In this document: positions 1-5,250 of the stretch, in pieces
How the letters are laid out: each line of letters starts with the position of its first letter
How positions within the stretch are numbered: the stretch's first letter is position 1
Assembly (NCBI GenBank): GCA_945872375.1
Contig: CAMBYR010000091.1
Span: forward strand, 1 to 7,646
Direction of reading: 5' to 3'
Length of the DNA: 7,646 bases
Origin: an uncultured Blautia sp.
GTDB lineage: Bacteria; Bacillota; Clostridia; Lachnospirales; Lachnospiraceae
Program-made: the position numbers and the translations under genes
Notes under the pieces: generated by a model
Database searches by the model: none
What the model saw: only the letters and a program-made list of their open reading frames with translations
What the model was told of the DNA's origin: nothing

Positions 1-128
1 GTGAGCAGGTAGCCAAGGTAACAGGAACAAATAAGGATGATACTTCTGTGCGGAAGCCTGTGCAGAGGAAAGAGATCAAGGTATATCCAAACGATCCATG
101 CCCGTGCGGAAGCGGTAAAAAATATTAA
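1..128 (+). CDS. secA: SecA preprotein translocase ATPase, C-terminal end (partial, zinc tail cut short)
   Basis: Only the last 41 codons are present; the frame starts at base 3 and the 5' part lies outside the window. SecA is the ATP-driven motor that pushes preproteins through SecYEG. The visible part matches the linker and tail typical of clostridial SecA: a stretch beginning EQVAKVTGTN, a basic variable linker, then the SEC-C zinc motif PNDPCPCGSGKKY. SecA normally continues with K-x-C-C-G-R, where the last two cysteines complete the zinc site. Here TAA (126-128) stands where Lys is expected, and the same frame then reads L-C-C-G-R (129-143). The annotated product therefore keeps only the first two zinc ligands. 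No further stop occurs in this frame until 440, so readthrough would run far into the next gene. The tail is known to be dispensable in some bacteria, so translocation itself may be unaffected. A sequencing error is possible. Confidence 0.88.
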   Translation, partial: EQVAKVTGTNKDDTSVRKPVQRKEIKVYPNDPCPCGSGKKY

Positions 129-162
129 CTGTGCTGCGGACGCTCTGCTGCAATAGTCTTAT

Positions 163-190
163 TTGACACATTGGGGTATTTAAGTGTAAA
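163..190 (+). promoter_or_regulatory. Candidate promoter for the SH3-domain gene
   Basis: A perfect -35 hexamer TTGACA (163-168) is followed after 16 bases by a weak -10 hexamer TGTAAA (185-190). Transcription would start near 197, which would put the ribosome binding site AAGGAG (197-202) at the very 5' end of the message. The very short leader and poor -10 lower confidence. I found no terminator between secA and this gene, so readthrough from secA is an alternative. Confidence 0.35.
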
Positions 191-210
191 AAAAATAAGG
201 AGACGGTCAT

Positions 211-840
211 ATGAGAACAGATTTGGAAAACACACAGGACAATCCCAGGCGCAGAACGGTACCGGCTCAGCAGGGCGGAGGAGATGCAGAGCGCCAGAGA
301 AGAAGAGCCGAGAGGGAGCGGAATGCTCAGGCACAGCAGAACAGAGAGAGAAAGATTCTGATTGCCGGGGCTGCGCTGGTTCTTCTTGTTGTCATCCTGA
401 TTTTTTCTGCTGGAAAGGGCTGGCAGAGCAGAACGGATAAAAAGCTGATTGAAAATCTGAACAAATCCAATACGGAGCTTCAGACCCAGATTCAGGAGCT
501 GAAGAAAGAAAATGAGGATCTTCAGAAAACAGTAACGGATCTGCAGGCAAAAGCAGCAGAGGATACAACTGCAGGACAGAGCGGTACAGTCTCCGGCAGC
601 AGCACGCATACGCTTGAAAGTACCTATAATTTCCGTGCAGAGCCAAGTGAAGACGCAGAAATTCTGACTGAGATCGAAGAGGGAAGCACTGTGGAGATCG
701 TGAAGATCGGAAGCGATGGCTGGGTACAGATAAAATATAATGGAACGACCGGATATGCAAAATGCGGGGACGAGCTGTCCGGAACAACCATGGGCAGCAC
801 TGCAGGAACCAGCAGTCCAGAAGATTCCGAAGAAGAATAG
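211..840 (+). CDS. Membrane-anchored coiled-coil protein with C-terminal SH3-like domain
   Basis: This 209-residue protein has no specific name I can assign. Residues 1-47 are very rich in Arg, Gln and Glu and should be cytoplasmic. Residues 48-66 form one hydrophobic helix. Residues about 73-116 have heptad-like spacing of Leu, Ile and Val among charged residues and probably form a coiled coil. Residues about 133-189 resemble a bacterial SH3 (SH3_3/SH3b) domain: a Y-N-F-R-A-E-P start, an E-E-G-S-T-V-E-I strand, G-W-V-Q-I and a G-Y-A-K end. The last 20 residues are a Ser/Thr/Gly/Glu-rich tail. The likely topology is N-in, C-out, with the SH3 domain at the cell wall; such domains often bind peptidoglycan or wall polymers. 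The start ATG has AAGGAG (197-202) 8 bases upstream. A strong terminator follows at once, so this is probably the end of a transcript. The cell-wall role is inference. Confidence 0.85.
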   Translation: MRTDLENTQDNPRRRTVPAQQGGGDAERQRRRAERERNAQAQQNRERKILIAGAALVLLVVILIFSAGKGWQSRTDKKLIENLNKSNTELQTQIQELKKENEDLQKTVTDLQAKAAEDTTAGQSGTVSGSSTHTLESTYNFRAEPSEDAEILTEIEEGSTVEIVKIGSDGWVQIKYNGTTGYAKCGDELSGTTMGSTAGTSSPEDSEEE

Positions 841-844
841 ACAG

Positions 845-873
845 AAACCGGGGAAGATTTTCCCCGGTTTTTT
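845..873 (+). terminator. Rho-independent terminator after the SH3-domain gene
   Basis: Perfect 11-base-pair stem with arms 845-855 (AAACCGGGGAA) and 860-870 (TTCCCCGGTTT), a four-base GATT loop, and a run of Ts that starts in the right arm and continues to 873. It begins five bases after the TAG stop at 838-840. It separates the secA-side transcript from the YdcZ-family gene. Confidence 0.93.
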
Positions 874-934
874 GCATAAAACGGCCTCCGGATGTATATG
901 CTGATAAGAGTGACGGAAGAAGGAGGAATGGAAG

Positions 935-1369
935 ATGTGGGGAATTCTTGTTGCGGTTGTGTCCGGTATCCTGATGAGTGTGCAGGGAGTATTTAACACA
1001 GAGGTCACCAGACAGACCAGCCTCTGGGTATCCACCGGATGGGTACAGCTTTCTGCTTTTGGAGTATGCGTACTGACGTGGCTGTTTACGGGACGGGACA
1101 GCATCGCGGCTCTCTGGAGCGTGGACCAGAAATACACTCTTCTGGGAGGGGTGATCGGGGCGTTTATCACAGTGACAGTGATTCAGAGCATGAGTGCGCT
1201 TGGCCCGGCCAGGGCTGCCATGCTGATCGTCATCGCCCAGCTTGCGGCGGCTTATCTGATCGAGCTTTTCGGGCTCTTTGGGGTGGAACGCCAGCCTTTT
1301 GAGTGGCAGAAGGTTCTGGGACTGCTGATTGCGGCTGCAGGAATTGTTATTTTTAAGTGGCAGAAATAA
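935..1369 (+). CDS. DMT-superfamily small membrane protein, YdcZ (DUF606) family
   Basis: A 144-residue, very hydrophobic protein, the usual length for the YdcZ family of putative inner-membrane exporters in the drug/metabolite transporter superfamily. Five membrane segments are visible at about residues 2-20, 31-52, 67-89, 92-114 and 124-141. Family-like features are the G-G-V-I-G-A-F segment (71-77), the A-Q-L-A-A-A-Y-L-I-E-L-F-G-L-F-G segment (101-116), and the basic/aromatic connector leading to the last helix. The substrate is unknown. The ATG at 935 has a near-perfect AGGAGG (921-926) 8 bases upstream. Members are often found as adjacent pairs; here only one copy is present, so it may work as a homodimer. 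It lies between a terminator and a candidate promoter and is probably monocistronic. I see no clear terminator of its own, so some readthrough into comEA is possible. Confidence 0.85.
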   Translation: MWGILVAVVSGILMSVQGVFNTEVTRQTSLWVSTGWVQLSAFGVCVLTWLFTGRDSIAALWSVDQKYTLLGGVIGAFITVTVIQSMSALGPARAAMLIVIAQLAAAYLIELFGLFGVERQPFEWQKVLGLLIAAAGIVIFKWQK

Positions 1370-1382
1370 CAAAAGAAAAGTA

Positions 1383-1411
1383 TTGTAAAAAATGTAATAA
1401 TTCGTTAAAAT
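1383..1411 (+). promoter_or_regulatory. Candidate sigma-A promoter of the comEA-comEC operon
   Basis: TTGTAA (1383-1388, 4 of 6 to the -35 consensus) and TAAAAT (1406-1411, 5 of 6 to the -10 consensus) are separated by the ideal 17 bases, in an AT-rich gap of 94 bases. The predicted start near 1418 gives a leader of roughly 45-60 bases before comEA. It is the only convincing promoter between the YdcZ-family gene and the five-gene cluster. Confidence 0.55.
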
Positions 1412-1457
1412 AAGACATGGTTCTGTATGAGAAACGGGAAACTGCCGGAAAATAAAA

Positions 1458-1464
1458 AAGGGAG
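1458..1464 (+). promoter_or_regulatory. Ribosome binding site of comEA; bears on the start codon
   Basis: AAGGGAG (1458-1464) is the only Shine-Dalgarno-like sequence ahead of comEA. Its last G is also the first base of the GTG at 1464, so it cannot serve that GTG. The next in-frame start, TTG at 1479-1481, lies 14 bases downstream, longer than ideal but usable. It would give an N-terminus of M-K-K-T-G-K, typical of a lipoprotein signal peptide. Confidence 0.5.
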
Positions 1465-2168
1465 TGAACCGTAGAACTTTGAAAAAAACAGGAAAATCAT
1501 GTGGCATCTGCAGGGGAATGGCAGTGCTGCTTTTGCTCTTTTTGCTGACAGGCTGTCAGGGGCGAAATGCAGAATTTCTGAAAGGAGAACTGCTGACAGC
1601 AGGTGAGACAGATAGAAATGAAGAGCTGCCCGAAGAAACGACGGCAGAGATTATTCCGGAGGAAAAAGGTCAGGAAGAGATACAGGTGACGATACTTCCG
1701 CCTTCCGAAGAACCGGAGATCTATGTGGATGTCTGCGGAGCGGTGGAGGTTCCGGGTGTTTACAGGCTGAAGGCCGGAAGCCGTGTATTTCAGGCTGTAG
1801 AGGCGGCGGGCGGTATGCGTTCGGACGCCTCCGGACATTATGTGAATGGAGCCGGGGTGCTTTCGGACGGACAGCAGATTTACATCCCCACAAAAGAAGA
1901 GATGGAGAATCAGCCGCTGCCATCGGGCCGGGAGGAAGCCAGGGAAGAAGTTCCGGCAGAAAACGCTGCGGAACAGAAGATCAACCTCAATACAGCAGGA
2001 GAGGATGAGCTTACGGCCCTTCCGGGGATCGGTGTCTCCAAAGCCCGGGCGATTCTTGCGTACCGGCAGGAAAACGGCGGATTTTCCTCAGTGGAAGAAA
2101 TACGGAATGTACCGGGAATCAAAGACGGCACATTTAATAAGATAAAAGATTATATTTCAGCAGAATAA
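1464..2168 (+). CDS. comEA: ComEA-family DNA-binding competence protein, predicted lipoprotein with SLBB and HhH domains
   Basis: ComEA binds double-stranded DNA outside the membrane and hands it to the uptake channel. Numbering follows the GTG start (234 residues). Residues 7-30 form a signal peptide: basic start, hydrophobic core, then the lipobox L-T-G-C with Cys31 as the likely lipidated residue. Residues 32-85 are an acidic Glu/Pro-rich linker. Residues about 86-142 match the SLBB domain (I-Y-V-D-V-C-G-A-V, P-G-V-Y, A-A-G-G, I-Y-I-P). A second acidic linker follows. Residues 173-233 are the ComEA helix-hairpin-helix domain, starting I-N-L-N-T-A, with hairpins L-P-G-I-G (186-190) and V-P-G-I-K (216-220). 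The start could equally be TTG at 1479 (229 residues), which suits the signal peptide and ribosome binding site better. Well-studied Bacillus ComEA has an uncleaved membrane anchor, so a lipid anchor would be a variation. It heads the operon, 11 bases before the response regulator. Confidence 0.9.
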   Translation: MNRRTLKKTGKSCGICRGMAVLLLLFLLTGCQGRNAEFLKGELLTAGETDRNEELPEETTAEIIPEEKGQEEIQVTILPPSEEPEIYVDVCGAVEVPGVYRLKAGSRVFQAVEAAGGMRSDASGHYVNGAGVLSDGQQIYIPTKEEMENQPLPSGREEAREEVPAENAAEQKINLNTAGEDELTALPGIGVSKARAILAYRQENGGFSSVEEIRNVPGIKDGTFNKIKDYISAE

Positions 2169-2179
2169 GGAGAAGATGA

Positions 2180-2869
2180 ATGAGCAGGAAAGTTTTGGTA
2201 GTGGATGATGAGAAGCTGATCGTAAAAGGAATTCGTTTCAGCCTGGAACAGGATGGAATGGAAGTAGACTGTGCATATGACGGCGAGGAAGCCGTTGAGA
2301 AAGCCAGAGAAAACAAATATGATATTATTCTTCTGGATCTGATGCTGCCGAAAATGGACGGCCTGGAGGTCTGCCAGCAGATCCGCGAGTTTTCCAATGT
2401 TCCCATTGTCATGCTCACTGCCAAGGGAGAGGATATGGACAAGATCCTGGGACTGGAATATGGAGCAGACGACTATATTACAAAGCCATTCAACATTCTG
2501 GAAGTAAAGGCAAGAATCAAGGCCATCATGCGCCGTGCCGGAGCAGACCATGAAGAAAAGGAAAAAGCAAAGACCGTTCAGGCGGGAGACCTGAAGCTGG
2601 ACTGCGAGGGAAGACGCGTGTTCATTGCAGGAAAGGAGATCAACCTGACTGCCAAGGAATTCGATGTGCTGGAGCTGCTTGTGTTTAATCCGAACAAGGT
2701 CTACAGCCGTGAAAACCTTCTGAATATTGTATGGGGCTATGAATATCCCGGTGATGTACGAACTGTGGATGTACATATCCGAAGACTTCGTGAAAAAATT
2801 GAAGCAAATCCCAGTGAACCCAAATATGTGCACACCAAGTGGGGTGTGGGCTACTATTTCCAGGTATAG
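2180..2869 (+). CDS. OmpR/PhoB-family response regulator
   Basis: This 229-residue DNA-binding regulator has the family's usual length. The receiver domain (about 3-115) carries every key residue: acidic pair Asp9-Asp10, phospho-acceptor Asp53 in L-L-D-L-M-L-P, Thr80, and Lys102 in the K-P-F motif. The C-terminal winged helix (about 130-229) shows the expected L-T-x-K-E-F-D-V-L-E-L-L segment, the V-R-T-V-D-V-H-I-R-R-L-R-E-K-I recognition region and the G-V-G-Y-Y-F ending. It resembles WalR/PhoP-type regulators, but residue similarity alone does not identify its target genes. The ATG at 2180 has AAGGAG (2167-2172) 7 bases upstream, overlapping the comEA stop. It lies 11 bases after comEA and 3 bases before the histidine kinase that should phosphorylate it. 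Its place inside a com operon raises the possibility that it controls this operon; no operator site can be proven from sequence. Confidence 0.96.
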   Translation: MSRKVLVVDDEKLIVKGIRFSLEQDGMEVDCAYDGEEAVEKARENKYDIILLDLMLPKMDGLEVCQQIREFSNVPIVMLTAKGEDMDKILGLEYGADDYITKPFNILEVKARIKAIMRRAGADHEEKEKAKTVQAGDLKLDCEGRRVFIAGKEINLTAKEFDVLELLVFNPNKVYSRENLLNIVWGYEYPGDVRTVDVHIRRLREKIEANPSEPKYVHTKWGVGYYFQV

Positions 2870-2872
2870 TGT

Positions 2873-4294
2873 ATGAAAAAACGCGGTAATTTTTTGAAAA
2901 GTCTGCGTTTTCGTATCCTGATCATCCTGATTATCCTGGGAATTGTGCCGAGTGTGCTGGTGACGGCTATGGTGATCGCCAATTACGAGGATCAGGCCAT
3001 CGACATTCGGGTCAGTGCCGTCCGAAACCAGTGTGATATTCTGTGCAATCTGATCATCAAAGAAAATTATCTCAATGACTCCAGCTCGCAGGCTGTTAAC
3101 AGCAAGCTGGAGTTATTGTCTAATATCTACGGCGGCCGGCTTCTGCTGGTTGACAGGGATTTCAGGATCGTAAAGGATACCTACGAAATAGACGCAGGAA
3201 AGATTATGTTGTCTCCGGAGATCATCCGGTGCTTTAAAGGAGAAAATGACCAGGGGTATACCAGGAAAAAACAGATGCTGGAGATTGCCGTTCCGATCAG
3301 AAGTCCGGAGGTGCAGCAGCTTCAGGGAGCCATGCTGGTGACCTTTTCCTGCAGTGAGATCATGGCAACCATCCGGGAACTGGAGCAGAAGGGTGTGATG
3401 ATCATTGCGATCATCGTTGCCCTGGCAATTTTCTTTGGCTATATTCTGTCAACGATTCTGGTGAAACCCTTTGCAAGAGTTACAAAGTCCATCGAGGATC
3501 TGACAGATGGCTATCAGACGGAAAATATTTCCGTGCCGGACTATACGGAAACCGTTCTGATCACCGATGCATTCAACAAAATGGTGACGCGAATGAGAGT
3601 GCTGGACGAATCCAGGCAGGAATTTGTTTCCAATGTGTCTCATGAGCTGAAAACGCCGCTCACCTCCATGAAGGTCCTGGCAGATTCCCTGGTGGGCCAG
3701 TCCGGTGTGCCGGAGGAACTTTATCAGGAATTTATGAGGGATATTACAGAAGAGATCGACCGTGAGAACAAGATTATCACAGACCTTCTGACCCTTGTGA
3801 AAATGGACAAAAAAACAGCGGAGCTTACGATCTCGCATCTGGACATCAACCAGCTTCTGGAGTCCATTCTCAAGCGGCTTCGACCGATTGCGGACAAGCG
3901 CAGCATTTCCCTGATCCTGGACAGCTTCCGCCCGGTGGAGGCAGATGTGGACGAGATCAAATTTACCTCGGCGATCAGCAATCTGGTGGAAAACGGGATA
4001 AAATACAATGTGGATGAAGGATGGGTGCGCGTTTCTCTGGATGCCGATCACAAGTATTTTTATGTGACGGTAGCAGACTCCGGGCTTGGTATTCCGGAGG
4101 ATTCCATCGACAGGATTTTTGAACGATTTTATCGTGTGGACAAATCTCATTCCAGGGAAATCGGCGGAACAGGACTGGGTCTCGCCATCACAAGAAGCAG
4201 TATTACCATGCATCATGGTGTGATCAAGGTGTTCAGCAAAGAAGGCGAGGGAACCACTTTTTCCGTGAGAATTCCGTTGTCATACATTCCGTAG
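2873..4294 (+). CDS. Membrane sensor histidine kinase (HAMP, HisKA, HATPase), partner of the upstream regulator
   Basis: A 473-residue class I sensor kinase. Membrane helix 1 is about residues 14-36 and helix 2 about 174-196. Between them lies an extracytoplasmic sensor region of about 135 residues, with a PAS/Cache-like pattern (L-L-L-V-D-R-D-F-R-I-V near 90-100) that I cannot assign with certainty. A HAMP linker follows (about 197-247). The HisKA helix holds the phospho-acceptor His257 in S-H-E-L-K-T-P-L. The ATPase domain has the N box (Asn370, Asn374), G1 box D-S-G-L-G-I-P (402-408), F box near 416-419 and G2 box G-G-T-G-L-G-L (431-437), so the kinase looks intact. The start lies 3 bases after the regulator's stop with only a weak AGGT upstream, which suggests translational coupling. 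The signal is unknown; the GerMN lipoprotein encoded next could modulate it from outside the membrane. Confidence 0.96.
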   Translation: MKKRGNFLKSLRFRILIILIILGIVPSVLVTAMVIANYEDQAIDIRVSAVRNQCDILCNLIIKENYLNDSSSQAVNSKLELLSNIYGGRLLLVDRDFRIVKDTYEIDAGKIMLSPEIIRCFKGENDQGYTRKKQMLEIAVPIRSPEVQQLQGAMLVTFSCSEIMATIRELEQKGVMIIAIIVALAIFFGYILSTILVKPFARVTKSIEDLTDGYQTENISVPDYTETVLITDAFNKMVTRMRVLDESRQEFVSNVSHELKTPLTSMKVLADSLVGQSGVPEELYQEFMRDITEEIDRENKIITDLLTLVKMDKKTAELTISHLDINQLLESILKRLRPIADKRSISLILDSFRPVEADVDEIKFTSAISNLVENGIKYNVDEGWVRVSLDADHKYFYVTVADSGLGIPEDSIDRIFERFYRVDKSHSREIGGTGLGLAITRSSITMHHGVIKVFSKEGEGTTFSVRIPLSYIP

Positions 4295-4300
4295 GAGGTG
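4293..4300 (+). promoter_or_regulatory. Near-consensus ribosome binding site of the GerMN lipoprotein gene
   Basis: AGGAGGTG (4293-4300) overlaps the TAG stop of the kinase gene (4292-4294) and sits 7 bases before the GTG at 4306. It fixes that GTG as the start. It is the strongest such site in the five-gene cluster, so the lipoprotein may be made in excess of the kinase, which has a weak site. Confidence 0.8.
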
Positions 4301-4305
4301 CAGAA

Positions 4306-5250
4306 GTGAAAAAAAAGAGAAGCATGATCCTGATTTTCCTTCTGCTTGCGCTCTGCCTTACAGGGTGCTCCATTGTTGTGGAAGAAAAGACGGATAAAGA
4401 AGAGAAAACCAGCGAGTACAGCATATATTCGCTGAACAGTGAAGAAACAGAGCTTGTAAAATCCGAATATTTTCCGGAGGAAGAAACTGCGGATTATATG
4501 GTCAGGGATCTGATGCAGCGGCTGGGAAACAAGTCTCCGGATAATAAACAGATTTCTCTGCTTCCTGCAGAGGTGAAGATCAATTCCTATGAAATACAGG
4601 GTGATGTGCTGATTATTACTTTTAATAAGGGATACTCCAAGATGAGCAGGGCAAAAGAGATCCTGGTGCGCGCGGGAATCGTCCGGAATTTTACCCAGAT
4701 TTCAGGAATCCGTGCGGTGCGTTTTATGGCAGGCGATACGGAGATCGTTGATTCCAGAAATCAGCCCATGGGCGAAATGACTGCCGATATGTTTGTGGAT
4801 TATTCAGGAGAGGATCTGGAATCCTATCGCTATGATACGTTTATCCTTTATTTTACGGATAAAACGGGGACAAAGCTTGTGGAAGAACAGAGGAATGTCT
4901 ATTATAAGAAAACACTTCCAAAAGAAAAGGTGGTTCTGGAGCAGCTGGCAAAGGGACCAATGGTAAAGGGAAATTATCCGGTGATTCCGGACAGTGCACA
5001 GACGCTGGGCGTTGTGACGGCAGACAATGTGTGCTATGTCAATATGGACGGCAGCCTCCGGGATTACGCACTGGAGGTTTCCGAGGAGGTATCGGTTTAT
5101 GCCATCGTCAATTCGCTGCTGAATGTCTGTGCGGCGGAAAAGGTTCAGATCTCCATAGAGGGTGATTCCTCCGGAACCTTTGGCGGAGAAATGCCCCTTT
5201 ACAGTTTTTATCAGAAAAATGAGGAACTGGTGGAAAAAGCTGCCGGCTGA
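4306..5250 (+). CDS. Lipoprotein with two GerMN domains
   Basis: A 314-residue predicted lipoprotein. The signal peptide is M-K-K-K-R, a hydrophobic core, then the lipobox L-T-G-C with Cys21 as the lipidated residue. After a charged linker come two GerMN-type repeats at about 36-150 and 177-302. The second is the clearer: F-I-L-Y-F-T-D near 179-185, T-L-P-K-E-K-V-V-L-E-Q-L-A-K-G-P near 203-218, and the G-V-V-T-A-D...C-Y-V-N-M-D-G strand pair near 235-249. GerMN domains occur in GerM, a sporulation protein at the outer membrane-facing side of the engulfing cell, and in actinobacterial LpqB. The GTG start follows a consensus ribosome binding site. LpqB is encoded with the two-component system MtrAB and affects MtrB signalling, so an accessory role to the adjacent kinase is a reasonable inference. 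The stop overlaps the first possible comEC start by one base (TGATG). Confidence 0.88.
   Translation: MKKKRSMILIFLLLALCLTGCSIVVEEKTDKEEKTSEYSIYSLNSEETELVKSEYFPEEETADYMVRDLMQRLGNKSPDNKQISLLPAEVKINSYEIQGDVLIITFNKGYSKMSRAKEILVRAGIVRNFTQISGIRAVRFMAGDTEIVDSRNQPMGEMTADMFVDYSGEDLESYRYDTFILYFTDKTGTKLVEEQRNVYYKKTLPKEKVVLEQLAKGPMVKGNYPVIPDSAQTLGVVTADNVCYVNMDGSLRDYALEVSEEVSVYAIVNSLLNVCAAEKVQISIEGDSSGTFGGEMPLYSFYQKNEELVEKAAG

Noticed and set aside
126..440. Functional stop-codon readthrough of secA
   Set aside because: Readthrough would restore L-C-C-G-R but then add about 100 residues of out-of-frame sequence overlapping the next gene, so it is not a convincing designed product.
872..900. Promoter for the YdcZ-family gene: TTGCAT (872-877), 17 bases, TATATG (895-900)
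   Set aside because: Only 3 of 6 and 4 of 6 consensus matches, and it overlaps the T run of the preceding terminator; too weak to list, although a promoter must exist nearby.
76..1170. Long - strand open frame of 364 codons, and another at 392-1507
   Set aside because: They lie opposite well-supported + strand genes, cross the 845-873 terminator and intergenic gaps, and translate to low-complexity Cys/Ser/His-rich sequence without a recognisable domain.
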